NCBI GenBank assembly: GCA_029256565.1
Contig: JAQSXQ010000006.1
Span: forward strand, 1-15,550
Source of the DNA: Mycobacterium sp.
GTDB taxonomy: Bacteria; Actinomycetota; Actinomycetes; Mycobacteriales; Mycobacteriaceae
Reading direction: 5' to 3'
DNA length: 15,550 nt
Shown here piece after piece: positions 5,959-14,468 of this stretch. A program made the position numbers and the translations under genes. Numbering within the stretch: position 1 is the stretch's first letter; each line of letters begins with the position of its first letter. The notes under the pieces were generated by a model. It was not told the DNA's origin. It did no database searches and saw nothing but the letters and a program-made list of their open reading frames with translations.

Positions 5959-7812
5959 ATGGATCGCGTTGTGAGCCATGGTCATTCAGTCGTCTCCCCG
6001 GGCCATCCCGGGTTGCTGCGGATCGAGGACTGCCTCGACGCACGGGGACGCGTCGTGCTTCCGCCAGGGGTCAACCTGATCTCGCTGATCGACCGCAACA
6101 TTCACAACGTCGGCGACGGCGTGGCATACCGGTACCTGGATCACACCGGGTCCGCCGGTGTCCGCGCCATCGAGTTGACCTGGGCACAGCTCGGTACCCG
6201 CCTGCGCGCCGTCGGAGCCGCGATCCAACGCGTTGCCGGCACCGGGGAACGCGTGGCGATACTCGCGCCGCAGGGGCTCGACTACGTCGCCGGGTTCTTC
6301 GCCGCAATCAAGGCGGGGACGATCGCGGTCCCGCTGTTCGCCCCCGAATTGCAGGGCCACGCCGAACGTTTGGAGACGGCGTTCGCCGATGCCCAGCCGA
6401 CCGCGGTGCTGACGACGGCGTCCGCGCTTCAATCGGTCGAGGACTTCATCGACCGATTGCCCACGGCACGACGACCGGCAGTGGTCGTCATCGACGAGGT
6501 CGCGGACTCCGAGGGCGACCACTTCTCGCCGGTCGAGATCGACGTCGAGGCGGTCTCGCACCTGCAGTTCACCTCGGGCTCGACACGCCCGCCCGTCGGC
6601 GTCGAGGTGACTCACCGCGCGGTAGGCACGAACCTGATTCAGATGATCCTGTCCATCGACCTGCTGGACCGAAACACCCACGGCGTCAGTTGGTTGCCGC
6701 TGTACCACGACATGGGGCTGTCGATGATCGGCTTCCCCGCGGTCTACGGTGGCCACTCGACGCTGCTCTCACCGACGGCTTTCGTCCGTCGGCCCGAGCG
6801 TTGGATCGAGGCGTTGTCGGAGGAATCCCGGCACGGGCGGGTCGTCACGGCGGCGCCCAACTTCGCCTACGAGTGGACCGCAGCACGTGGCAAGCTCCCA
6901 CCGGACGCGGACGTCGATCTGGCGAACGTCGTGATGATCATCGGATCCGAGCCGGTCAGCATGTCGGCGATCACGGCCTTCCAGACCGAGTTCGGGCCAC
7001 GTGGGTTGTCGCCGAACGCGATCAAGCCCTCCTACGGGATCGCCGAGGCAACGCTGTTCGTCTCGACGGTGGCGCCGGACGTGCCACCGACCGTGGTGCA
7101 CTTCGACCGCACCGAACTGACCCTCGACCGCGCGGTGCCCGTCCCCGCCGACGACCCGGGTGCGGTTGCGCAGGTCGCCTGCGGCCAGATCGCCCGCAGT
7201 CAGTGGTGCATCATCGTCGATCCGCGAAGCGCAGCGGAACTTCCCGACGGCAGCGTGGGCGAGATCTGGCTGCACGGCGACAACGTCGGCCGCGGCTACT
7301 GGGGCCGGCCGGAGGAGACCCGGCACGCGTTCACCGCCAGGCCGTCATCCCGGCTGACGGCCGGCAGCCATGCCGAGGGGGTTCCGGACGGCGAAACGTG
7401 GTTGCGCACGGGTGATCTCGGCTGCCGCCTCGACGGAGAGCTCTACGTCACCGGCCGGCTGGCCGACATCCTCGCGGTCGATGGCCGCCACCACTACCCC
7501 CAGGACGTCGAGGCCACCGTCGCGGACGCCACCGAACTGGTCCGGCGCGGCTACGCATCGGCCTTCACCGTGCCCGCCGACGACGCCGATGGCGTGCGCG
7601 TGGTCGTCGTGGCCGAACGCGCGGCGCGCACGAGTCGGATCGACCCCGAGCCGTCGGCCGAGGCCATCAGGTCCGTGGTCGCCGAACGACACGGGCTGGC
7701 GGTGGCCGACGTGCGGTTCGTCTCCGCGGGCACCATTCCGCGCACCACGAGCGGCAAGCTCGCCCGCTACGCCTGCCGCGCCGAGTACCTCGCCGGAGCC
7801 TTCGACGGCTGA
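5959..7812 (+). CDS. Fatty acyl-AMP ligase, FadD32-like
   Basis: 617 residues of the ANL adenylation superfamily, closest in motif order to mycobacterial FadD32 (from memory). FAALs activate fatty acids to acyl-adenylates and hand them to polyketide synthases or carrier proteins rather than to CoA. Visible motifs: IAVPLFAPE with the lipid-pocket region, TSGST (205-209, phosphate loop), WLPLYHDMGL (245-254), APNFAYE (299-305), GSEPV (329-333), KPSYGIAEAT (356-365), WLRTGD (481-486, ribose-binding Asp 486), GRLADILAVDGRHHYPQD, and the C-terminal catalytic lysine K600 in TTSGK. The ATG at 5959 fits the family N-terminus; the open frame continues upstream only through tpx in another frame. No PKS gene is in the window, so the acceptor is unknown. 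The sugar importer's binding-protein gene starts 16 bp after its stop if the ATG at 7829 is right. Confidence 0.93.
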   Translation: MDRVVSHGHSVVSPGHPGLLRIEDCLDARGRVVLPPGVNLISLIDRNIHNVGDGVAYRYLDHTGSAGVRAIELTWAQLGTRLRAVGAAIQRVAGTGERVAILAPQGLDYVAGFFAAIKAGTIAVPLFAPELQGHAERLETAFADAQPTAVLTTASALQSVEDFIDRLPTARRPAVVVIDEVADSEGDHFSPVEIDVEAVSHLQFTSGSTRPPVGVEVTHRAVGTNLIQMILSIDLLDRNTHGVSWLPLYHDMGLSMIGFPAVYGGHSTLLSPTAFVRRPERWIEALSEESRHGRVVTAAPNFAYEWTAARGKLPPDADVDLANVVMIIGSEPVSMSAITAFQTEFGPRGLSPNAIKPSYGIAEATLFVSTVAPDVPPTVVHFDRTELTLDRAVPVPADDPGAVAQVACGQIARSQWCIIVDPRSAAELPDGSVGEIWLHGDNVGRGYWGRPEETRHAFTARPSSRLTAGSHAEGVPDGETWLRTGDLGCRLDGELYVTGRLADILAVDGRHHYPQDVEATVADATELVRRGYASAFTVPADDADGVRVVVVAERAARTSRIDPEPSAEAIRSVVAERHGLAVADVRFVSAGTIPRTTSGKLARYACRAEYLAGAFDG

Positions 7813-7825
7813 CCGCCCAAGGATC

Positions 7826-7845
7826 GCGATGAGTTTTTCCATCGC
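7826..7845. repeat. Inverted repeat GCGATG-N8-CATCGC over the binding-protein start codon
   Basis: Perfect 6-bp arms with an 8-nt loop that contains five T. The left arm includes the ATG at 7829-7831. As RNA it could hide the start codon. It is not a standard terminator, since the T run is in the loop. Confidence 0.35.
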
Positions 7846-9232
7846 CTCGGCATGCCTCGAGTTCGTACCGTCACGCCACGTGACGATAAACGCTCTCTCA
7901 CGTCGACGTGCGCTGCAACTGTTCGGCCTCGCAGGCGGTGCCGCCCTTCTCGGTCCTGCGCTGGCTGCCTGCGGTTCCTCGGCAGGCGGCAACGCACTCG
8001 CCGGAAATGCCCCCGTTGCGGGGAGATTCGAGGGCGTGACGCTGAAACTGCTCGTCAATCAGCCGCACGTGACGTCGTTTCGCGACGTGCTGGCGCCGGC
8101 ATGGAACAGGGAGACCGGCGGCACCCTCGACGTCACCGCCGCGCCATACGATCAGCTGACCAGCAAGCAGATCCTCGACGTGCAGAGCGGCACAGGGGAG
8201 TTCGACGTCTTCGACTACTTCTACTTCGGACTCGGCGACCTGGTCGACGCCGGCGCTCTCGTCGACGTCACCGAGTGGATCGACGCCAACTCCAAGGCCA
8301 TCGGCGTCGACGGCTACCTTCGATCGATCTACGACCCGTACACGCTGCTCGACGGCAAGCGATACGGGCTGCCCTATGACGGCGACGTGCACATCCTGTT
8401 CTACAACGCCGAACTGCTGGACCGGTTCGGCCTCGAGCCGCCCAGGACGTGGGACGACTACGACGAGGTCGCAGCCAAGATCACCAGGGATTCCCGTGGC
8501 GCCGCGTACGGTGCGATCGTCTCGGGTCAGCAGGTGCCGATGATCCTCGGGTGCTCGTTCATCAACCGGCTCACCGGCTACGGGGGAGAACTCGTCGACG
8601 CCGACGGCACGCCCGCGTTGACCTCCGACGCCTCGGTGGCCGCGCTGCAGCACCTCGTCGACGTGGCGCCCGTCGCCCTGCCGACACCGCTGCAGGTCGG
8701 TTTCGACCAGGCCAACCAGGCGTTCCTGTCCGGCCAGGGCGCGTTGCTGGACACGTGGACCGACATGGCGTTGCGCGCGGAGGACCCGACTGCGTCGAAG
8801 ATCGCGGGTCGCTGGGGGGCAGTGTCGCTTCCGGTCGGTGGGAGCAACACGACGCCGCGCACCGCACTCGATGCCGGCTTCGGCCTTGGCATCTCGACCG
8901 CCTCGAAGAACCAGGATGCCGCCGCCGCGTTCCTGAACTGGGCCACCGCCGGTCCGCAGAATCTCAGCGTGTCCTCGACCGCGGGCGCGGGCATCGACCC
9001 GGTGCGGACCGAGGTCCTCGGGTCCCAGGGTTACGCCGAGGTGGTCACCAAGGCGATCGAGCCGATCAGGCAGGGCCTCGACGGCGATCCACTGGTGTGG
9101 CCGAAGGGCAAGGGCGCACCGAAGCTGTTGCAGGACCTGGTTGATCAGCTGGCACTGGCCATCGCAGGCACCCAGACCGTCGACCAGTCCCTGGAGAACG
9201 CGCAGAAGAGCTGGGAGAACGCCGCGACATGA
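7829..9232 (+). CDS. CUT1-type sugar ABC transporter substrate-binding lipoprotein
   Basis: 467 residues, family 1 extracellular solute-binding protein for carbohydrate uptake. The N-terminus has a twin-arginine motif (SRRRALQLFG, about 24-33), a hydrophobic stretch, and a lipobox LAAC with the lipidated cysteine at about C48, so it should be exported by Tat and anchored to the outer face of the membrane. The mature part has the usual two-lobe pattern (KLLVNQPHVTSF, FDVFDYFYFGLGDLVDAGALVDVTEW, YGLPYDGDVHILFYNAELLDRFGLEPPRTWDDY, FLSGQGALLDTW). Two starts compete: ATG 7829 with AAGGAT 5-6 nt upstream, and GTG 7880, which gives a more standard short signal peptide but no good ribosome site. I chose 7829 with modest confidence. 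Its stop overlaps the first permease start (ATGA). The substrate is not predictable from sequence. Confidence 0.93.
   Translation: MSFSIASACLEFVPSRHVTINALSRRRALQLFGLAGGAALLGPALAACGSSAGGNALAGNAPVAGRFEGVTLKLLVNQPHVTSFRDVLAPAWNRETGGTLDVTAAPYDQLTSKQILDVQSGTGEFDVFDYFYFGLGDLVDAGALVDVTEWIDANSKAIGVDGYLRSIYDPYTLLDGKRYGLPYDGDVHILFYNAELLDRFGLEPPRTWDDYDEVAAKITRDSRGAAYGAIVSGQQVPMILGCSFINRLTGYGGELVDADGTPALTSDASVAALQHLVDVAPVALPTPLQVGFDQANQAFLSGQGALLDTWTDMALRAEDPTASKIAGRWGAVSLPVGGSNTTPRTALDAGFGLGISTASKNQDAAAAFLNWATAGPQNLSVSSTAGAGIDPVRTEVLGSQGYAEVVTKAIEPIRQGLDGDPLVWPKGKGAPKLLQDLVDQLALAIAGTQTVDQSLENAQKSWENAAT
7869..7885. repeat. Palindrome CGTCACG-CCA-CGTGACG, possible operator
   Basis: Perfect 7-bp arms around a 3-bp centre, 17 bp, overlapping the alternative GTG start at 7880. 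If that GTG is the real start, this lies in the promoter/leader and would be a natural repressor site for the sugar importer. If ATG 7829 is used, it lies inside the signal-peptide coding region. Confidence 0.4.
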
Positions 9233-10101
9233 CGCGACGCGTCCCGCTCTGGCTGGCACTACCCGCCATCGCAGGACTGGTGGTGTTCCTGGTCTACCCC
9301 ACCGGCTACCTCATCGCCCTCGCGTTCACCGATTCGTCACTCGCCAATCCGCTGCGCGCGTTCAGCGGCGCCGACAACTTCACGTCAGCGGTCTCCGCGC
9401 CGGCGTTCACCCCGTCACTGTGGAAGTCGACCGCCTTCGCCGTCCTCGCGACCGCGTCGACGACGGTTCTCGGTCTGGGACTGGCCCTGGTGCTGCGAGC
9501 CCGCGGACCCCGGTTCGGCGCAGTGGGGGCTCTGCTGTTGCTTCCGCTGGTGACGGCGCCGGTGCTCATCGGTGTCGCGTGGAAGCTGCTGCTGGCACCG
9601 GTCGGAGGCGGTCTCGCCGGGGTGTTCTCGTCGATTGGCCTTGGCGGCTTCAACCCATTGGGATCGGGGACCGGTGCGTTCGTCGTGCTGCTGGTCATCC
9701 ACGTCTGGCAGTGGACCCCCTTCGCCGTGCTCATCCTGTTCGCCGCGCTCGGCGTGGTGCGGCAGGAACTGCTGGAATCCGCGCGCATCGACGGCGCCAA
9801 CCCGTGGCGCACCTTCACCACGGTGACGTGGCCGGCGATCGCCCCGACCGCCTGGGCCGTCCTCGTCCTGGAGCTGGTCATCGGCTACAAGGTCTTCGAC
9901 CTCATCGTGGCGATCACCTCGGGCGGTCCAGGCTTCGCGACGACGCTGACTCCGTACGTCATCTATCAGACGGGGCTGCGCGGCAGCTTCGACATGGGCA
10001 CGGCGGCAGCGCAGACGCTGATCTTCGCAGCCGTCGTCGGCGCGATCGCGACCGCGTTCACCGCTGCCCGAGCCCGAGCCGTCACGGCCGAGCAGTCGTG
10101 A
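9229..10101 (+). CDS. Sugar ABC transporter permease 1 (MalF/UgpA-like)
   Basis: 290 residues of an integral membrane protein with about six hydrophobic spans, the first at residues 6-32 (LWLALPAIAGLVVFLVYP). The cytoplasmic EAA loop is at about 180-206, with the core ESARIDGANPWRTF, which docks onto the ATPase. Length and order match the first permease of CUT1 importers. The ATG at 9229 overlaps the binding-protein stop (ATGA), and its own stop overlaps the second permease's GTG (GTGA). The N-terminal TRRVPLWLALPAIAG is typical, so the start is well supported. It should form the channel together with the second permease. Confidence 0.95.
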   Translation: MTRRVPLWLALPAIAGLVVFLVYPTGYLIALAFTDSSLANPLRAFSGADNFTSAVSAPAFTPSLWKSTAFAVLATASTTVLGLGLALVLRARGPRFGAVGALLLLPLVTAPVLIGVAWKLLLAPVGGGLAGVFSSIGLGGFNPLGSGTGAFVVLLVIHVWQWTPFAVLILFAALGVVRQELLESARIDGANPWRTFTTVTWPAIAPTAWAVLVLELVIGYKVFDLIVAITSGGPGFATTLTPYVIYQTGLRGSFDMGTAAAQTLIFAAVVGAIATAFTAARARAVTAEQS

Positions 10102-10910
10102 CGACGAACCGACGCCGCTGGGTGGTTCGGGCCGTGCTGGGGGGCATTCTGGCAGTCACGCTGATGCCGATCGGCTATCTGGTCTCGCTGTCGCTGCGTC
10201 CGCCCGCCGACGTGCTGAACTCGAGCCTGTTGCCGGGGAATCCGACGACGTCGAACTTCACGTCGGTGTTCCACACCATCGCATTGGGCACCATGCTGCA
10301 GAACTCGTGGGCGAGCGCGGTGGGGGCGGCGGCGCTGGCAGCAGCGATCGCAACTCCTGCAGCCTATTTCACGGCGCGGCGAGTTCGCGGCGACAGACTC
10401 CTGACGGCGATGCTGGCAAGCTACTGCGCGCCACCCATCGTGGCGATCATCCCGCTGTTCTTCCTGCTGCGCGATCTCGGCCTCACCAACAGCACGGCCG
10501 GACTGATCCTGGTCAACGGCATTGCCAACGTTCCGGTGGCCGCCTGGTTGCTGGACGGGTTCGTGCGCAGGATCCCGATCGAGATCGACGAGGCCGCGGT
10601 GATCGACGGACTGTCGGTTGCCGGGGCGTTCCGCAAGGCAGTACTGCCACTGCTGTGGCCAGGGATCGTCGCGGCCCTGCTGGTCGTCTTCTTCCTGAGC
10701 TACAACGACTTCCTGTTCGCGGTGTACCTCGCGGTGACGAAGGAGAGCCAGACCTTGACCGTCGGATTGTCGCTGTTCCAAGGCGATCGCAACGTGCAGT
10801 TCGGTCAGCAGGCCGCCGCCGGCCTGCTGGGCATCGCACCCGTCTACGTGCTGGCGCTCGTCGCGCAGCGCTACCTGGTCGGCGGCCTCACTGCGGGAGC
10901 GACGAAGTGA
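10098..10910 (+). CDS. Sugar ABC transporter permease 2 (MalG/UgpE-like)
   Basis: 270 residues, the second membrane subunit of the importer. The first span follows a basic start (TTNRRRWVVRAVLGGILAVTL). Then come a periplasmic segment with LRPPADVLNSSLLPGNPTTSNF, typical of MalG-type permeases, and further spans. The EAA loop is at about 162-186 (DEAAVIDGLSVAGAF). GTG at 10098 is the only start that fits: it overlaps the previous stop by 4 bp (GTGA) and gives the expected N-terminus. The same frame is open upstream, but only as a shadow of the binding-protein and permease 1 genes. The 3' end overlaps the ATPase start by another GTGA. The three 4-bp overlaps imply one operon with coupled translation. 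Confidence 0.95.
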   Translation: MTTNRRRWVVRAVLGGILAVTLMPIGYLVSLSLRPPADVLNSSLLPGNPTTSNFTSVFHTIALGTMLQNSWASAVGAAALAAAIATPAAYFTARRVRGDRLLTAMLASYCAPPIVAIIPLFFLLRDLGLTNSTAGLILVNGIANVPVAAWLLDGFVRRIPIEIDEAAVIDGLSVAGAFRKAVLPLLWPGIVAALLVVFFLSYNDFLFAVYLAVTKESQTLTVGLSLFQGDRNVQFGQQAAAGLLGIAPVYVLALVAQRYLVGGLTAGATK

Positions 10911-11971
10911 GCGCCGTCGAATTGGTCGGCATCACCAAGCGTTTCGGCGAGGACACGGTCGTCGACGACCTGAGCCTGACGCTCGCCGACGGTTCGCTCA
11001 CCGTGCTGGTGGGGCCGTCCGGCTGCGGCAAGTCGACGACGTTGCGAATAGTCGCAGGGCTGGAGTCCGCCGACAGCGGAGCCGTGCGCATCGGCGAGCG
11101 GGACGTCACGTCGGCGACACCCCGGGAGCGCGACATCGCAATGGTGTTCCAGAACTATGCGCTCTATCCGCATCTGAGCGTCGAGGGCAACATCGCCTTC
11201 CCGCTGCGCAACGCCGGCGTCGGCAAGGCGGAGTCGGCCGCCCGGGCACGTACTGCCGCCGAACAGGTCGGGATCACCGCGCTGTTGAACCGCAAGCCGC
11301 GCCAGCTCTCCGGCGGGCAGCAGCAGCGAGTCGCCATCGCGAGGGCCCTGGTCCGTACGCCGTCGGTATTCCTGTTCGACGAGCCGTTGAGCAACCTCGA
11401 CGCCAAGCTCCGGGTGGAGCTGCGCACCGAGATCCGCAGGCTGCAGCAGGAACTCGGCATCACCGCGCTCTACGTCACCCACGATCAGGAGGAGGCGATG
11501 ACGATCGCCGACCAGCTCGTGGTGCTGGAGACCGGCCGGGTCGCCCAACGGGGCACCCCCGAGGAGCTGTACCGCAGGCCGGCGAACGACTTCGTCGCAG
11601 GCTTCATCGGGTCGCCGAGCACCAACCTGTTGCCGGGGCGGGTGCACGACGGCGTCTTCGAGGCCGAGGGAGTGAGATGGCCCGCGCCGCAGGGCGTTCA
11701 GGGCGAGGTCACCTTTGGCGTCCGGCCCGAGGACCTGCTGGTGGCACCCGATGACGATGGCGACGGGAGGATCGAACTGGTCGAGCTGCTGGGGCCCAGG
11801 TACGTGGTGATCGTCGGGGTCGGTACCAGGCGCCTCACTGCCGTGGTGGAGGCCTCGGTCCTCACGGGCTGGCCGACGCGGCCGAGGCCGGGTGACGCGG
11901 TGTCGGTGTCCGTGCGGTCGGGCCGGACCCATCTGTTCGAGGCTGCCACCGGGCAGCGGCTCGTCGGCTGA
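10907..11971 (+). CDS. Sugar ABC transporter ATP-binding protein (MalK/UgpC/MsmK-like)
   Basis: 354 residues. The nucleotide-binding domain has Walker A GPSGCGKST (36-44), Q-loop Q82 in FQNYALYPH, signature LSGGQQQR (134-141), Walker B VFLFDEP with catalytic E159, D-loop LSNLD, and switch histidine H192. The C-terminal third (about 235-354) is the TOBE/regulatory region typical of MalK-type ATPases (GSPSTNLLPG, VTFGVRPEDL), where regulators or inhibitory partners can bind. GTG at 10907 overlaps the permease stop and places VELVGITKRFG in the usual N-terminal position. All catalytic residues are intact. It drives uptake through the two permeases. No dedicated transcription factor gene or glycoside hydrolase lies beside the operon in this window. 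Confidence 0.96.
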   Translation: MSAVELVGITKRFGEDTVVDDLSLTLADGSLTVLVGPSGCGKSTTLRIVAGLESADSGAVRIGERDVTSATPRERDIAMVFQNYALYPHLSVEGNIAFPLRNAGVGKAESAARARTAAEQVGITALLNRKPRQLSGGQQQRVAIARALVRTPSVFLFDEPLSNLDAKLRVELRTEIRRLQQELGITALYVTHDQEEAMTIADQLVVLETGRVAQRGTPEELYRRPANDFVAGFIGSPSTNLLPGRVHDGVFEAEGVRWPAPQGVQGEVTFGVRPEDLLVAPDDDGDGRIELVELLGPRYVVIVGVGTRRLTAVVEASVLTGWPTRPRPGDAVSVSVRSGRTHLFEAATGQRLVG

Positions 11972-12024
11972 CTCGAATTCGATTCGCGGCGAGGGGAACC
12001 CGTGGCGGGTGGCCTTTCGCTGTC

Positions 12025-12030
12025 TAGGCT
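12025..12030 (+). promoter_or_regulatory. Candidate -10 element (TAGGCT) for the DszC-like gene
   Basis: TAGGCT fits TANNNT, 33 nt before the ATG at 12064. With AAGGA at 12053-12057 as ribosome site, this gene would have a short normal leader. The gap 11972-12063 also holds a weak ACCCG-TGG-CGGGT stem (11998-12010) without a clear T tract. Confidence 0.35.
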
Positions 12031-12063
12031 ACTGCCGCCCCTGCTCCGAACGAAGGACGACCG

Positions 12064-13260
12064 ATGGCGCGCACGCCGTGGACCACACCGCTCGACGCGA
12101 GCGAGACCGCGCACTGGGACGAAGTGGCCGCCGAGGTCGGCCGCGCCCTGGGCGCCGACGCACTCTCCCGCGACCGTGCCAACCAACCGCCCGACGCGGA
12201 ACTGAAGTTGCTCAAGGAATCCGGTCTCGCCACCCTGCTGATCCCGGCCGAGTACGGGGGGCATGGCGGACACTGGTCGAGTGCCCTTCGGGCCGTGCGG
12301 ATCCTGGCCCGCACCGACGCCTCGATCGCGCAGCTGCTGAGCTACCACTACTGCAATCACGCGGCCATCGTCTTCTTCGGATCGTCGGAGCGCTGGCAGC
12401 ATTGGTTCACCGCTTCGGCGGAGGGCACCTGGCTGTGGGGCGACTCGGTGAACCCGGTGGATCCGGATCTGACGCTGACCCCGGTCGACGGCGGCTACCG
12501 GCTCAACGGGCGGAAGCGATTCTCCACGGGCGCCTCGACCGGTGACGTGACGCTCGTGATGGCGGTGCTCGACGGCACCACCGAGGTGCTGGCGTCGGTC
12601 GTCGACCACGACAGGGCTGGTGTCGACTTCCCCGACGACTGGGACAGCCTCGGACAGCGCCTGTCGGCGAGCGGCAGTGCCGTCTTCACCGACGTCGAGA
12701 TCCCCGAGCACGACGTCCTCGGTCCGGTCGGCGAGGAACCCTACTCGACCCTCGTCACGCCGGGCGTACAACTCGGCTTCGCCAACCTGTATCTCGGCAT
12801 CGCCGAGGGCGCGTTGCTCCGCGCCAGGGAGCTGGTGCTCCAGCGACGCGGAGCCTGGCTGCTGAGCAACGCCGAGCACTATTCGCGGGATCCGTTCGTG
12901 CAACGGGTCTTCGGTGAGCTGCTCTCACGGACCGCGGCGACGGAAGCGCTCGCCGACCGCTGGAACGAGAACTTCGACCGACTCATCGCGCGCGGTGCCG
13001 ACGTGACCGCCGCCGACCGCACCGGGGCCGAGATCGGCATCGCCGCACTGAAGGTCGTCGCCACCGAGACCGCACTGGAGGTCGCCCACCGCGTCTTCGA
13101 GGTCACGGGCTCCAGCTCCGCTCGGGCCGACGTTGGGCTCGACCTATTCTGGCGCAACATTCGCACCCACTCACTGCACGACCCCGTCGACTACAAGAAG
13201 CTCGAGGTGGGCGCCAACTACCTGACCGGCGACGTGCAGCCCATCACGCTCTACACCTGA
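12064..13260 (+). CDS. Acyl-CoA dehydrogenase-fold flavin monooxygenase (DszC/SfnC-like)
   Basis: 398 residues of the acyl-CoA dehydrogenase fold, with features of the two-component flavin monooxygenase branch (group D; DszC, SfnB/SfnC relatives) rather than of true dehydrogenases. The signs are SYHYCNH (His95, matching the active-site His region of DszC), FSTGAS at 153-158, DDWDSLGQRLSASG at 191-204, and the C-terminal RTHSLHDP with His372. Enzymes of this branch use reduced FMN from a separate reductase to oxygenate sulfur or nitrogen compounds. Genomic context (sfnB-like and ssuD genes converging on it) points to organosulfur use. The ATG at 12064 has AAGGA 6 nt upstream. Its last 10 bp overlap the end of the convergent sfnB-like gene. 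The substrate is unknown; a conventional acyl-CoA dehydrogenase is less likely. Confidence 0.85.
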   Translation: MARTPWTTPLDASETAHWDEVAAEVGRALGADALSRDRANQPPDAELKLLKESGLATLLIPAEYGGHGGHWSSALRAVRILARTDASIAQLLSYHYCNHAAIVFFGSSERWQHWFTASAEGTWLWGDSVNPVDPDLTLTPVDGGYRLNGRKRFSTGASTGDVTLVMAVLDGTTEVLASVVDHDRAGVDFPDDWDSLGQRLSASGSAVFTDVEIPEHDVLGPVGEEPYSTLVTPGVQLGFANLYLGIAEGALLRARELVLQRRGAWLLSNAEHYSRDPFVQRVFGELLSRTAATEALADRWNENFDRLIARGADVTAADRTGAEIGIAALKVVATETALEVAHRVFEVTGSSSARADVGLDLFWRNIRTHSLHDPVDYKKLEVGANYLTGDVQPITLYT

Positions 13261-14468
13261 CCGTGGCGCGGAGGCCGCGTGCCCGAGAGGGCATAGCGGC
13301 CGATGTGCTGCAGCTTCCACCGGGTGGCGTCGTGCAGCGTATGGGTCCGGGCGTCGCGCCAGTAGCGGGACAGGTTCGCCGATGCCGACGCACTGCGCGT
13401 GCCACCGAGGTCGAACAGCGTGCTCGACGCCTCCAGCGCCGCCCGTACCGCGGCCACCTTGGCAACGGCGACCGCGACCGATGCCGCCGCGGCGCTGTCC
13501 TCGGTGACGTCGGCGCGCGCACGGTCGACTTCACGCGCCGCCTCTGCCAGCAGCGCGCGAGCAGCCCGCACAGTGACCTCGAGTTCGCCGGCGACCTGGA
13601 TCAGCGTCGGATCCTCCGCGGCAGTGGGGACGTCGGCCTCGAAGTGCGGCCGCGCCTTGGCCGTCTGGCGCACGCCTTCGGCCAGCGCCCCGGTGGCGAT
13701 GCCGACGTCGATCGCGGTGTGCAGCAGCTGAGCATGCGCGCCGTAGATCGATGGACCGTCGAATATCGGTGAGAACGGCACCACGTGCTCGGCGGGAACG
13801 CGCACGGCGTCCAGCGTCACCGTGCCCGACGCCGTGGTGCGCTGGCCGAGGCCGTCCCAGTCGTCGACCACCTCGACGCCAGCCGCGTCACGCGGGATGA
13901 ACGCCAACGCCTTCGGGGTCGAGGCGTCTGGCGTCTGGCCGTCCTCGGCCAGGGATGCACGCACGATCAGCCAGTCGGCGAACCACGACCCCGTCGCGTA
14001 GAACTTGCGGCCCGACAGGACGAAACCGCCTGCGTCGTCGGACGCCAGCGTGGTGCCGTCCACGTTGACCGGGTGCGGGCCACGTTCGGTCTGGGCGTTG
14101 GCGAACAGCGCCCCGTCACGGACGAGGCCGAAGAAGAAGGCCTGCTGCGACGGGCTGCCCTGGGCTCGCAGCGCCTCGAGGAAGGTGTAGTGCGAGTGCG
14201 GGATCTGGGCGAGTGACGGGTCAGCGTGGGCGATGATCCGGAACACCTCGGCCACCACCGCCGCGGGCAGGTCGGGGCCGCCGAACCGGGCGGGCACCGA
14301 CAGCGCGAGCAAGCCACTCCGCTTGAGTGCGTCGACCTCGTCGTGGGGGAGGAGGCGGCCGGCGTCACGGTCACCCGCACACCGCGCGAACTCCGCAGCC
14401 AGGTCTTCGGCCACCGCCAACGCGTCGTGGTCGGTCAGGGAACCTGCCTCGCGGGCAGGGGCGTTCAC
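13251..14468 (-). CDS. SfnB-family sulfur acquisition oxidoreductase
   Basis: 405 residues of the acyl-CoA dehydrogenase fold, matching the SfnB family linked to dimethyl sulfone and sulfonate use. Visible: LPHDEVDALKRSGLLALSVP (40-59), HADPSLAQIPHSHYTFLEAL (81-100, His91/His93), NAQTERG, GRKFYATGSWFADW (153-166), DDWDGLGQRTTASGTV, and C-terminal RTHTLHD with His379. It shares motif order with the plus-strand monooxygenase it faces, so the two are paralogues placed tail to tail. The start is GTG at 14468, which overlaps the ssuD stop by 4 bp (GTGA). An upstream ATG in the same frame would add about 173 residues of arginine-rich shadow sequence antisense-like in composition, so it was rejected. 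It probably works with reduced flavin from a reductase outside the window. Confidence 0.88.
   Translation of the reverse strand: MNAPAREAGSLTDHDALAVAEDLAAEFARCAGDRDAGRLLPHDEVDALKRSGLLALSVPARFGGPDLPAAVVAEVFRIIAHADPSLAQIPHSHYTFLEALRAQGSPSQQAFFFGLVRDGALFANAQTERGPHPVNVDGTTLASDDAGGFVLSGRKFYATGSWFADWLIVRASLAEDGQTPDASTPKALAFIPRDAAGVEVVDDWDGLGQRTTASGTVTLDAVRVPAEHVVPFSPIFDGPSIYGAHAQLLHTAIDVGIATGALAEGVRQTAKARPHFEADVPTAAEDPTLIQVAGELEVTVRAARALLAEAAREVDRARADVTEDSAAAASVAVAVAKVAAVRAALEASSTLFDLGGTRSASASANLSRYWRDARTHTLHDATRWKLQHIGRYALSGTRPPRHGQV

Noticed and set aside
7898..9259. 453-codon minus-strand frame opposite the sugar-binding protein gene
   Set aside because: The plus strand carries a clear solute-binding protein with Tat and lipobox signals; the antisense frame has no recognisable domain.
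11972..12063. Intrinsic terminator after the sugar ABC operon
   Set aside because: The only stem (ACCCG-TGG-CGGGT, 11998-12010) is short and lacks a T tract.
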